From: Asterias amurensis | Lineage: Eukaryota; Echinodermata; Asteroidea; Forcipulatida; Asteriidae | DNA: 64,000 bases | NCBI RefSeq assembly: GCF_032118995.1 | Contig: NC_092661.1 | Location: 5,086,501-5,150,500, forward strand | Direction: 5' to 3' | Shown: piece after piece, positions 50,701 through 57,420 of the stretch | Position numbering within the stretch: the first letter of the stretch is position 1 | Layout of the letters: every line of letters starts with the position of its first letter | The notes under the pieces: generated by a model | What the model saw: the letters and a program-made list of their open reading frames with translations, nothing else | What the model was told of the DNA's origin: nothing | Database searches by the model: none | Program-made: the position numbers and the translations under genes

Positions 50701-52126
50701 TCAGGTACATGTTTGGGGCTACATTTAGGTCCGGGCTACAATTAGGTACATGTTTGGGGCTTCATTTAGGTCCGGGCTACATTTGGGTACATGTTTGGGG
50801 CTACATTTAGGTCCGGGCTACATTTAGGTACATGTTTGGAGCTACATTTAGGTCAGGCTACATTTAGGGCTCGGGCTACATTTAGGTGCCGCACAGACGT
50901 CTGTGCGGCCTCTAATTGTAGCCCGAGCCCTAAACCTCGCCTGACCTAAATGTAGCCCCAAATCTTTACTTAAATATCGCTAAATTATATGACACAGGCA
51001 TGTTGATTTGTTGGTTCAAACCCGCTCAAAGTACATTTATTAACTGCTCAAAATAGTTGCAAGATTGAAAAATATATCGGCAGGTCGTACTAAGGATGAA
51101 GTTTGTTTTACTTTGTTTCAAATGTTTTTGCTAAAAATTGTAAGCACTATCCTTAACAGCAGTTAAAAAAAAAACCACGAGTTCACGAGTTCAACTTCAA
51201 CTGCGATCTTCTCTAAACAAGGAATTTTATGATTCGCACTCGTCAGTTCCTGGAGCAACCGACGATACCATACGAGTGTGTGAAGATTACAACACCAAAC
51301 ACAATTTTAAAAAGCGAGGATTGTATGTTCTTTGCCCCGAGTTACACTCACTTCTACCCACCAATGTAATGTGCATCTTGCAAACATTTTTAACTTTAAT
51401 AAATTTTCCTCTTACCAGTGTTAGAGCAAGACCCATCAGCGTAGCTTGTATTTAAGTTGCCGTCAACTGCTCGAGATGCGGCTGAAAATTTTGAATTGTC
51501 GTAGTCCGAGATCTGGCTGGCTTGCATTCCATGGAGATCCAACGCTGAAATGAACATGATTCAATTTTGGAAGTGTATTCGTTATGGACGCAATCCTTTT
51601 GATCGATGTTTGTTTTGATGGGAATGTGTAATTTTGGTAATCATATTTAATATTAATGAAAATTATACCTTTTAGTAGAAACCACAAAATCCGCTTTGGA
51701 TAGTGTCAAATATTTACAATACATTTCAATTCGTTATGATTTTATTAGAAAAAAAGATAAAAGGTTTTTATTTCATTCCATTTCATGTCCCTTGAATCAG
51801 AGCTTAACGGTTCTATTATTGCGTATTTTAGAGATTTTATTTCCTGCGTGGACATTAAAATAATCTTTCTGGATTTTTGGGCGATAGTTCAAAACGAGAC
51901 TTGTTCAATGAAATGTTCCCAACAACATTTTAAAGCGATATAGGGACAGTTCCGAAAACCGAAGTAATAATTTGCTTTGAAGTATGTTTCGTTCCCTAGT
52001 TACGTTAATTAAATACTTACCTGTGAGATCGAGGCACAAGCAGGATAGCGGGTAAAACCACACGAGGACTCCAAAGAGAAATATCAACAGGTTTTTCTCT
52101 AGCCACTTTCCCTCGCAGTGAGCCAT
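32484..52126 (-). CDS. Gene C: F-type lectin-PAN gene with an internal duplication, predicted two FTL domains
   Basis: Exons in transcription order: 52021-52126 (signal peptide), 51416-51544, 39973-40062 and 39283-39543 (first FTL), 38283-38411, 34695-34784 and 34006-34266 (second FTL), 32484-32752 (PAN). All junctions are phase 1 and the joined frame is open, about 444 residues. The duplicated halves are nearly identical, so the duplication is recent. The left copy of exon 1 (38895-38993) has lost its start at the junction; with no acceptor it should be skipped as intron. Neither FTL copy has the CC pair after NRGD (AG in one, DR in the other), and CSHT is CSNT in both. Alternatives: the right copy could end alone by a poly(A) site after exon 4, giving a lectin without PAN, or the locus could be partly silent. 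No transcript evidence is available. Confidence 0.68.
32753..34005. other. Gene C intron before the PAN exon
   Basis: Contains the inactive ancestral acceptor position (CAACCG near 32770-32776) and the left limit of the internal duplication at about 33714. From 33714 rightwards the sequence is matched at 38994 onwards. Confidence 0.65.
34006..34266 (-). CDS. Gene C exon 4, left copy: C-terminal FTL segment
   Basis: 261 nt encoding ERLNGAVVRAGIHND to EDCLQTT; GTAAGGAC donor, phase 1 with final base A. Confidence 0.83.
34695..34784 (-). CDS. Gene C exon 3, left copy: FTL core, site variant GDAG
   Basis: 90 nt encoding YNAHPWWKVDLEANHC and ending VNRGDAG. It differs from the right copy at four bases. 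Three change the protein, and two of these are the adjacent codons after RGD. Confidence 0.83.
35060..35545 (+). repeat. Composite foldback/minisatellite element, copy 1
   Basis: Starts TGTGCGGCACC, then about three units of the 41-bp CCTAAATGTAGCCC...GTAC repeat, GAACTTAGCCACAGACATGG, then two GTCGCC-rich arms in opposite orientation (35250-35335 and 35410-35480) flanked by ATGGTGTTCCAAA and TTTCGAACACCATAA. Confidence 0.7.
35546..38000. other. Gene C intron stretch with two unrecognised minus-strand frames
   Basis: Poly(C)/CA repeats lie at 35617-35660. Two open frames, 36758-37258 (166 codons) and 37552-37959 (135 codons), show no recognised domain. GATGTTTTTAT and GGTATGGTCTCTGGTAGTAAA-like pieces recur about 480-540 bp apart (36920-37040 and 37430-37560), suggesting an old internal duplication. 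G runs lie at 37385 and 37590. Confidence 0.4.
38283..38411 (-). CDS. Gene C exon 2, left copy: N-terminal FTL segment
   Basis: 129 nt with the same acceptor and donor as the right copy, encoding LDLHGMQASQISDYEN to CSNT. Being phase 1 at both ends, it can follow either exon 1 or the right-hand exon 4. Confidence 0.83.
38895..38993 (-). pseudogene. Decapitated copy of gene C exon 1 at the duplication junction
   Basis: The sequence matches exon 1 at 52021-52119 (EGKWLEKNLLIFLFG to LCLDLT plus the GTAAG donor). It stops matching within the TGC codon of MAHC, where gene C intron 4 sequence (as at 33714 onward) begins. In frame, ATG-GCT-CAC is replaced by TGA-AAA-AAC, so the signal peptide cannot start here. 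With no acceptor upstream, it should be passed over in splicing. Confidence 0.85.
39283..39543 (-). CDS. Gene C exon 4, right copy: C-terminal FTL segment
   Basis: 261 nt between a TGACAG acceptor and a GTAAGG donor. It starts ERLNGAVVRAGIHNDIFNN and contains CDPPVIARYVSVDDD. The protein is identical to the left copy, with three synonymous differences. The last base (G) allows in-frame joining to the exon 2 copy at 38411. Confidence 0.83.
39973..40062 (-). CDS. Gene C exon 3, right copy: FTL core, site variant GDDR
   Basis: 90 nt between a TTGCAG acceptor and a GTAAGTTC donor. It encodes YNVHPWWKVDLEANHC and ends VNRGDDR. It lies 11.35 kb from exon 2 across an intron full of repeats. Confidence 0.83.
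40381..40500. repeat. Foldback repeat related to 19085-19205
   Basis: AGCTTTCAATGGCTGTGTTTTC, GGTGCAGCTGA and GGACCAATCAAAACAAAGAT match in order. It is absent from the left duplication copy, whose sequence jumps from GTCGTGTG to TGCGGCACC. Confidence 0.55.
40670..41262 (+). repeat. Composite foldback/minisatellite element, copy 2
   Basis: Starts GTGCGGCACC, then about four 41-bp units, GAACTTAGCCACAGACATGA, a short GTCGCC run (40918-40945) and a longer one (41079-41190), ending near CCTGCACAGAGCCG. Confidence 0.72.
41378..41490. repeat. TTTG and GGAT/GAAT microsatellites
   Basis: A (TTTG)n-like run at 41385-41412 and GAATGAATGAATGGATGGAT with GATAGATAGA at 41455-41485. Confidence 0.8.
41560..42425 (+). 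mobile_element. LINE fragment with endonuclease domain
   Basis: The pieces read RGCRAGKLLQRRIEVY and FFLTNIRSAMNKVDELEAIL, then GGGVAIYVRDNIPAM, LECLWLQVRPHRLPRQ, IVRTLDLLNSKHPDVGLV, GDLNRTD and KPTRNDAILDVIIT. This is the order of an APE-type endonuclease in CR1/L2-like LINE ORF2. Several stops and shifts are present, and it ends where repeat R11 starts. Degraded and without RT. Confidence 0.72.
42428..42700. repeat. Dispersed repeat R11 (copy 1)
   Basis: TGTGTGAAGTTTCAGATCAA, TGACGTCATCGGGGGTCA, CGAAGTAATGATGCGATTAT and GGCGTCATCACATGAT. Very similar to 47785-48035 in the same orientation. Confidence 0.75.
42861..43190. repeat. 32-bp tandem array carrying TTGCATATGCAA palindromes
   Basis: Units begin GCGGACACAA or similar at 43034, 43066, 43099, 43130 and 43161 (spacing 31-33 bp). 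Each has a (T)TGCATATGCAA-like palindrome in the middle and a partial GTGTCC inverse at the end. A solitary related unit (CCGGACACTTTTGCATATGC) lies at 42861. Confidence 0.8.
43347..43647. mobile_element. MITE family M1, left end missing
   Basis: GAGACCTCATAATTAGATTT followed by GAGGTCTC centre, ending AAATAGTGTTCAGTGTTTTTAA. Confidence 0.7.
43931..44212. mobile_element. MITE family M2, shortened interior
   Basis: TTAA-CGGCACTGGACACT to CACGTGTCAAGTGCG. Shares TGGTAACGAGCAACGGAGAG and ACGGCTCCCTCTGAGGT. Confidence 0.65.
44625..44815 (-). mobile_element. Fragment of the same LINE as 7728-8520
   Basis: Matches 8175-8355 (AAAGACGAGAACCGTGATCA, GGGACATGCATATTGTTACT, AAAGGTGAAGTAAGACGTGA), part of the LINE tail coding region, with scattered differences. 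Confidence 0.7.
45067..45443. mobile_element. MITE family M1
   Basis: GTGGACACTATTGG to CCAACAGTGTCCAGTGTCTTTAA. The centre reads GAGACCTCAGATTTAGAACT followed by TGAGGTCTC. Confidence 0.78.
45807..46164. mobile_element. MITE family M1, inverted orientation
   Basis: TTAA-AGACACTGGACACTATTGG to CCAATAGTGCCCACTGCCT-TTAA. Confidence 0.78.
46625..47432 (+). mobile_element. DNA-transposon fragment with Myb/SANT-like ORF
   Basis: Inverted pieces flank the unit: CCCGGGAAATAATTTACCCA with GGGGTAGGGTTAA on the left; TTAACCCTGCCCCTGAGCAG and GTTAATTATTTCCTGGGAAA on the right. Extra TTCACACTA and CCCGGGAAAT pieces sit on the left only. It contains the 63-codon frame at 46836. PIF/Harbinger elements encode a separate Myb/SANT-like protein, which is the likely source. 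No DDE transposase is present. Confidence 0.5.
46836..47027 (+). CDS. Myb/SANT-like DNA-binding fragment (transposon-derived)
   Basis: 63 codons starting MGRSDRWSDDNTLKLVAFFA, then DDAVQKQLDG. The W-S-D-x-x-T-L-x-L start followed by an acidic turn and QxQLDG is typical of the Myb/SANT-like domain of Harbinger-type elements and related host proteins. The third helix is replaced or lost before the stop, so the domain is incomplete. It may be a first exon or a decayed remnant. It lies inside gene C intron 2 on the opposite strand. Confidence 0.45.
   Translation: MGRSDRWSDDNTLKLVAFFADDAVQKQLDGHIGLQETEKFSKNWLTACVKLDMNGPLTIADKN
47433..47784. other. Gene C intron 2 stretch, no gene
   Basis: Contains AGCGCCCTCTAGCGGCA (around 47677-47694) and otherwise unrecognised sequence. 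Confidence 0.4.
47785..48035. repeat. Dispersed repeat R11 (copy 2)
   Basis: Same orientation as 42428-42700; TGACGTCATCGGGGGTCACG and TAATGATGGCGTCATCACAT. Confidence 0.75.
48058..48275. repeat. Fragment of repeat family M7
   Basis: GCTGTGCGCGTCGCGCGTAT, ATAGGAATGAAGAAACTG and CTCTCCACCAATAGGAATAG match the right half of 12373-12933. Confidence 0.65.
48410..48500. repeat. Right-end fragment of MITE family M4
   Basis: ATACACGAAGTGTGGG, then GTTTACCGAAAGTGTCCAAT and GGCTTTAA. Confidence 0.6.
48501..48665. repeat. Long hairpin with perfect 59-bp palindromic core
   Basis: The core 48557-48615 is a perfect palindrome (29-bp arms, one-base centre), GGTGGCTGGCGCTGTTAACG on the left arm. The flanks continue the inversion imperfectly: GGAATAACAGTG/CACTATTATTCC and ACCCGGTCTGCACTG/CAGTGAAGACCGGGT. 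Confidence 0.85.
49060..49465. other. Gene C intron 2 stretch, no gene seen
   Basis: AT-rich; no repeat or coding signal recognised. Confidence 0.4.
49466..49694. mobile_element. MITE family M8, near-complete
   Basis: TGGGCTTAATTTCATAGAGC at the left and GCTCTATGAAATTGGGCCC at the right. Interior AAACAGGATTACCAAC and GAAAATCACGTGGAAATTTG. Confidence 0.75.
50065..50890. repeat. 41-bp minisatellite (about 20 units)
   Basis: The unit is GGGCTACATTTAGGTCC followed by GGGCTACATTTAGGTACATG and TTTG. Two related half-units differ by the ACATGTTTG tail. Variants AGATACATG, GAAACATG and TTCGGG alternate in a higher-order pattern. Confidence 0.85.
50880..50915. repeat. Palindrome at the minisatellite edge
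   Basis: GGTGCCGCACAGACGTCTGTG followed by CGGCC is a near-perfect inverted repeat. Minisatellite orientation reverses across it. Confidence 0.7.
51416..51544 (-). CDS. Gene C exon 2, right copy: N-terminal FTL segment
   Basis: 129 nt between a TTTCAG acceptor and a GTAAGAGG donor. It encodes LDLHGMQASQISDYDN, then ASRAVDGNLNTS, and ends CSNT. It differs from the left copy by one base (Asp for Glu). Confidence 0.83.
52021..52126 (-). CDS. Gene C exon 1: signal peptide
   Basis: 106 nt encoding MAHCEGKWLEKNLL, then a hydrophobic core and LSCLCLDLT; GTAAGTATT donor, phase 1. This is the only complete exon 1 of gene C. Confidence 0.85.
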
Positions 52127-52199
52127 CTTGGTACCGTACTACACTTCACTCTGGTTTCTGAAATGTCTCTTCAGTAGAAGAGATTGAGAGCGGGACGTG

Positions 52200-52243
52200 T
52201 TTCATATACAAGCTACTACGATGCTTCAACTCCGTCAACCAAT
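52200..52243 (-). promoter_or_regulatory. Candidate gene C core promoter: CCAAT-like box and TATA-like element
   Basis: ATTGGTTGAC at 52234-52243 is followed 25-30 bp downstream on the minus strand by TGTATATGAA (about 52202-52210). The spacing to the ATG at 52126 would allow a short 5' UTR. No initiation data are available. Confidence 0.35.
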
Positions 52244-52394
52244 GGGCGCCGGACTCGTTGGTCACGCGTTAACGGGGGTCCTCTCCCCTTATTAGGGTCG
52301 TAGATTTTAACTGCTTAACAAAACAATTATTATGATACTTGTTTTGCTGCGAATCGGTGCAGCTAGTAATGGTTGGTTTACGTTTTTGAGAAAG

Positions 52395-52570
52395 TATACA
52401 AGATAAAAGTGCACTACAATGTAATGTCATTTGTTTAAAGCTTCTTTTTTGTAGTTTGCCTATTTTTATCTTGTATCTTTCTCTAATTGTTTATTTTATT
52501 GTTTCTTTAACGCGCTTAGAGGCTTTTGCATTAGGCGCTTTACAAACGTCTTATTATTATTATTATAATT
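52395..52570 (+). repeat. Retroposon 3' tail ending in (ATT)n
   Basis: ACGCGCTTAGAGGCTTTTGC, then GGCGCTTTACAAACGTC and a TTATTATTATTATTAT run. This tail type is usual for LINEs and SINEs sharing an ATT-repeat end. Confidence 0.45.
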
Positions 52571-53599
52571 GTGATTTTGTTCCCTCTTCGAATTGATATG
52601 ATGAAAATAGACTGAATTGAAAGTGGAGTACTTTCAACTGTAAGCTAATCGAATGCAACGATATTTAATATTTTGTTAAAATATTACAAATAATTATTTG
52701 GATTTCAAGATTGGGTTAGGGCTTATAATGATCAGGGGAAAAATGGCGCGGTGAGATCATACACCACAGAGAACGAGGTTGTATGTTAACGTGTGCCAAT
52801 TTGAACACGCGCGAGATATGCCCGGTTTATTGGGAACACCATTAGACTTGTGTCATGCGCCATGCACGAAAAAGCATACATTTCAATTAAGTAGAATAAC
52901 TCAACATGATACATCTTCAATAACGGGATTTATTAGGGAGCGCTCTACCACCAAATGCCTTCTACACGGCCGAACTCAGAACCAGTTCAGATTTATCTAA
53001 AGTAACTCTAAAAACCTCCAAGCAAGATGTCTTAATACCAAATCACATGATGATATTTGACAGCTTATTACTAATCGTTAGCTTCCCCCTTTCTCTGCGA
53101 AATCGGCACCTCCCCCAGTGTTAGTGTGCACAGATCTGCACGAGCGATATGCTGTTTTTACATCATTTCATAGGGGTGACTGGGAACGTGTCGTGTGTTC
53201 CATGCAAGCTGGCATGATGCTGCGGTTAGTCAGCCAACCAAAATGCCGAAGACAAAACAAAACACAAATTTGACTCACGTTTCCATCCTGATGCAGAAAT
53301 GTCAGATTGTCCTTTCAAATATAAAATAATTCATATTAGTAAGTTTATGGCCCAACATCAAACTAACCGTAAGCAGGCGCGGATCCACAAATCGCTCTTC
53401 ATGCGGGGGGGGGGGGGGGGTCACACTTAGGTTCAATATTATGTTTATCGTTATTTTTTGGAAAACAGTTTTTCTGTTTTTTTCAGGCGTGGAAAATAAT
53501 ATTTGCTGAATAAGTTGTAATTATTTAGTTGAATGTCTAGCAACTCCCTTTCACCCCTCTTTTCTCCCATATTAATTTTATTTCTTTTTCTAACAGACT

Positions 53600-53895
53600 T
53601 TAAAGACAGTGGACACTATTGGTAATTGTCAAAGACCAGTCTTCTCATTTGGTGTATGTCAACATATGCATGAAATAACAAACCTGTGAAAAATTGAGCT
53701 CAATTGGTCGTTGAAGTTGCGAGGTAATAATGAAAGAAAAAACACCCTTGTCACTCGTAGTTGTGTGCGTTTAGATGGTTAATTTCGAGACCTCAAGTTC
53801 TAAACTTGAGGTCTCGAAATCAAATTCGTGGAAAATTACTAGTTTTATACTAATAATTATTTTGAGTAATTACCAATAGTGTCCACTGCCTTTAA
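53600..53895. mobile_element. MITE family M1 with internal deletion
   Basis: TTAA-AGACAGTGGACACTATTGG to CCAATAGTGTCCACTGCCT-TTAA, 296 bp. About 75 bp between GGAAAATTACT and TTTTATACTAATAAT are missing compared with full copies. Confidence 0.8.
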
Positions 53896-55464
53896 AACAT
53901 TGACAGAGTAGTGCAATGCGCGCACAACTATTTATTCACAAACAGGCAACTATTGATCTGCGTGCATGTTCAGCTTTTGCACCACTATGTATTTTCATTG
54001 TTGTGCAATAAAGGGCAATAAAGGTATTAAACCAAACTCAATCATAGGAATATGGAACAACCAACAAAACTCTGGCGTTCAAATCCAACAAAATTCTTAC
54101 TGCAGGCCCAATTGCTTATCATTGCTATACCAATCTAACTGTAAGTCTAATTTGTGTATGGGTATACCTTGGCAAATTGCGTTAAAAAAGGTTTTGTAAA
54201 GTTGGGATTGAAAATAAATTATGGTTTTGGTATAATGTTGCTATTATATTTTTAACGTTTAGGGGTCTGGTTTTACACATCTCTTAGATGACAGTTTTTA
54301 TACTTTTTTGTTTTAACCTTGACAGCCTCTGTCCAACTTGTAATCATTGTGTACGTCTAAAGATTTAATAACATACAGCAATTGATGTTGGTGCTGTGGG
54401 TTATTTTGGGTCGAGTAATTGCATTACATCAATAAAGTGAAAGGAGATGATGCAACGATGATGTCACTGTGTCAACATTTTTTTCTTTCTTTCTAAAATC
54501 ACTAATTCTCGTCATTTTGTTGCAGTGGTCACCGATCTCCAATGTTATCCAGGCACGGGACCCACGTACATCAAGTGCTTTAGTGACCAGTGCTCCCTCA
54601 CCAACAACAGGGATTAAAAAGAGGTGAGATTGATAACTCAATGGGCTGGAAATGTCAAATTTCATGAATGTTTGTTCTTGTAAATTAATTTTTACAAACA
54701 AACAATCCTCCATTAATATCATTCGACCAAAAACCTTTTCGAAGTTCACAGCCTAAAAAACAAAATGTTTTCTGAAGATCGGGATCACTATTATGTGAAA
54801 AACAAAAAAAATCCATTTTCAAATTGTGGTACCAATTGAACTAAAGAGGATGGAAAATTAAATTATACTCGACAATTGTTGTTAGCCACTTGGGATGAGT
54901 AGGGCCTATTAGCTGGCATCAGTTTATCTGTACCACGATTCTTTTTTCTGTACCACGATTCTTTGTCATCAAGGACATTTGGCTACGCTAAATCCTAATT
55001 GCCTTAATTAATCGTGTGTGCTTTCCTTTATTCGGCAAATTCCTCGCCATCGCTACCTCCGTGACGTGCGTTCTATCATCAGATTATTGCTCGACAACAA
55101 CAGCTATAATATGCCTACGGTGCACCACACTACGTAAATTCAAATGGAGGTATGTCAATATTATGGCTAAATTCAAATACTCAACAAACTAAGTCACTTA
55201 GCCTCTTGAAACAATTGAAACAACTAAACTTTATATTTATTTTCAATGTTTGGCTTGTTAGAATTTTCACTGATTAACATCCCCCGAAAATAAATCAATT
55301 ATGAAATTATTACATATGCCCTACGCATGGAAGCGTATGCCTATTAATGGCTTTTTACGAGCCACTTCGCTTCAATGTTGTTAGTTGGGGGTCCAAGGAT
55401 AGACGAGACGTACTCTTTGTTTCGGGTTTGCGCTGTATTTTTTTTTTTTTATCCAAATGAAGCT
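53896..55464. other. Intergenic DNA with possible unrecognised exon-like segments
   Basis: At 54429-54749 the minus strand is open for 106 codons with an acceptor-like TTTGTTTTTTAG just before it. On the plus strand 54533-54630 is flanked by TTGTTGCAG and AAAGAG-GTGAG. No domain was recognised in either. 55305-55465 is a dispersed repeat shared with 25455-25660. Confidence 0.3.
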
Positions 55465-55872
55465 TTAAAGGCAGTGGACACTATTGGTAATTTTTCAAAA
55501 TAATTATCGACGTAAAACCTTACTTGCGGTAACGAGAAATGTGGAGAGGTTGATAGTTATACATTGTGAGAAACGGCTTCCCCTAAAGTGACGTAGTTTT
55601 CGAGAACGAATGATTTTTTTTCGAGAATTTGATTTTGAGACCTCGGAGTTAGATTTTGAGATCTCGAAGTCATGCGTGAAGCTTTTTTTTAAGCATCTCA
55701 AAGCACACACATGAGTGCTACAAAGAATTTTTCTTCTTATTTTATCACCAATTCGATGGTCAATCGAGACCAAACTTTTAAAGATTTGTATTTTATGCAT
55801 AATGTTGTGATAACACCATGTGCTGAAACTGGTCTTTAACAATACATTACCAAACATGTCCACTGCCTTTAA
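55465..55872. mobile_element. Diverged M1-type MITE, 408 bp
   Basis: TTAA-AGGCAGTGGACACTATTGG to AACATGTCCACTGCCT-TTAA. The centre is GAGACCTCGGAGTTAGATTT followed by TGAGATCTC. Confidence 0.75.
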
Positions 55873-55933
55873 ACAGCTCACTAATTCGTGTAAGTTCTCA
55901 TTGCACATATCAACCCTTTTTATAAATTAAAAC

Positions 55934-56035
55934 TGTAAACTGGACACGTTTCCATGGTAAGTACTAAAAAATATATATTTTGCTCCGAGAGAGACATCTT
56001 TCTCATGCATTATATTTCCAGGTGACTTTAAACAG
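55934..56035. repeat. Short M2-like fragment
   Basis: AACTGGACACGTTTCCATGG and TAAGTACTAAAAA resemble the start of 28448-28704. Confidence 0.4.
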
Positions 56036-56294
56036 CATTTCCCATTACACCCCATAAATTACTCAACACATCGATAAACATCCTCCTTAGTTTACAAAAC
56101 ATCACTTCTAGCTAGACATGTACATGTTTTTTATATTATGTATCGAGTAAATTATAATGATAATAATGTTACCTAAAATTTAGGGCTGAAATTAGGCAAC
56201 AAATCTTCATTAAAAAATCCTTTCACGTAATAACAAATGATACTTCTTCTCCGTTTTAAATTACCATTACTTAATGATGATTGCGGCTCATGGT

Positions 56295-56602
56295 CTAGCC
56301 ACGGACTACTGCGTACACCAAACAGCCTGGCTTATTATCATCTGCTATCAAGTCTCCAGCCTTTACACCGTAGAGCCTGCACTGACCAGAAGTCATGACG
56401 TAGTCGAAAGACCAACACTCGTTATTCATTCTTAAACACCGCTGGAAACAGCGCAACTTCGACTTCATGTGAAGGACCGACAGAGGGCGTGCGTTGGTTA
56501 TTTGTTTATCCACAAGCATCAATGAGGTCTTGCAGGTGATGTAGATCGGCGCGTCCACGTCCAATGCAACTGTAGACATCTCAGTGGTTGACTTATCAGT
56601 GG
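56295..56602 (-). pseudogene. Relic D PAN/apple exon, open frame
   Basis: 308 nt, phase-1 acceptor to TAG. It has one residue more between the Cys pairs than B and C (RCLRMNNEC). It is the most diverged PAN copy but is uninterrupted. Confidence 0.72.
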
Positions 56603-56990
56603 CTGTTGAATAGCATTATAAAATAAAGAAGTAGAAGGCGAGAACACGCTTTGGTTGTTCGCAAAATATTTAATATGACTCTTCTCCGAGATCTTTGCAT
56701 CTTTGTCGAAAAGATAACGACAAAGTAATTTACAGAGGCGGTAAATCCCTTTATAATAAGACCGCCGAAAAATCAAACAACCGTTACAACACATTATAAA
56801 GCTATTAATGAAACAATCAGGCATTCTGGCAAATACTTTCACAAAGTGAGTTTACCATTCAAGACTATGTGTACTGAATAAAGAAAAAATAGTTGTTTGT
56901 AGACTTCCTCATTCAACAAAAAAGGTTAACTACATAAAAATACAAAAACCGCTCTTTGTCATAATTAATTTTCTTAATATTATTTCTTAC

Positions 56991-57252
56991 TTTTTGATTG
57001 AAGGCAGTCTTCGATGGGGTACTCTTCAACCATTACTTCGCACAGTGTTACGAGGTTGTTCTCAAATCCATTCATTATGATCTTTGTCGTCCACACTGAC
57101 GAACTGCGCAATCACGGGAGGGTCACACAACAACTGTATATGTCCCCCAGGGATCCATGCTTGGTCCAATGTCACTGGTAACCCACAAGCGGCAGTGCTG
57201 AAAATGTTGCTCTCTATGCCTGCTCTTACGACAGCACCAATCAACCGAACTT
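56991..57252 (-). pseudogene. Relic D FTL exon 4 with one-base insertion
   Basis: 262 nt where the family has 261 (gene C) or 255 (gene B). Acceptor TTGGCAG and donor GTAAGAAA are retained. The frame breaks after DDKDH. Confidence 0.75.
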
Positions 57253-57348
57253 CTGCCAATTAAACATCCATGCTTATTAACTCGTTTCAATTAAGGATGC
57301 ATTAACTTCAAACCATCTTCATCTGGGTGTAAAACTTGGTTTTTAATA

Positions 57349-57420
57349 AGGGAATCAATGTGTGGTGAAGAGGTTTTTAACTAGTGTAAACCCGCCGAGG
57401 CCTGGTTCTTGATAATTTAA
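57349..57420. repeat. Left-end fragment of repeat family M7
   Basis: GGGAATCAATGTGTGGTGAA and CGCCGAGGCCTGGTTCTTGA. Confidence 0.6.

Larger units (their letters stand above)
49735..50925 (-). repeat. Composite foldback/minisatellite element, copy 3, expanded and inverted
   Basis: Reads as the reverse of copies 1 and 2. GGCGAC-rich arms lie at 49795-49850 and 49975-50020, with CATGTCTGTGGCTAAGTTCA, then a large minisatellite, then GGTGCCGCACAGACGTCTGTGC at 50883. Copies 1 and 2 carry three or four minisatellite units; this one has about 20. Confidence 0.75.
38994..52119. repeat. Right copy of the gene C internal tandem duplication
   Basis: Same order as the left copy but about 13.1 kb long. 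Intron 2 has gained a LINE fragment, MITEs, a large minisatellite and other sequence, or the left copy has lost them. Confidence 0.75.
52127..53599. other. Upstream region of gene C, no other gene seen
   Basis: Holds the candidate promoter at 52.2 kb, a retroposon tail (52395-52570) and a G run at 53405-53420. No coding signal. Confidence 0.5.
56295..57252 (-). pseudogene. Relic D: FTL exon 4 and PAN exon only
   Basis: Exon 4 (56991-57252) reads RLIGAVVRAGIESNIFST, CDPPVIAQFVSV, then shifts frame by one extra base after DDKDH (AATGAATG where gene C has GTGAAT), before recovering in another frame as LCEVMVEEYP. Exon 5 (56295-56602) is an open PAN domain with RCFQRCLRMNNECWSFDY and ends AVVRG-stop; its CAACAG acceptor is intact. 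No exon 1, 2 or 3 was found from here to the window end. It is probably a partial, decaying copy at the right edge of the cluster, although upstream exons beyond 64 kb cannot be excluded. Confidence 0.72.

Noticed and set aside
50065-50890. Regular 41-bp repeats resembling a CRISPR array
   Set aside because: There are no unique spacers; both halves of the unit are repeated and the genome is clearly eukaryotic.
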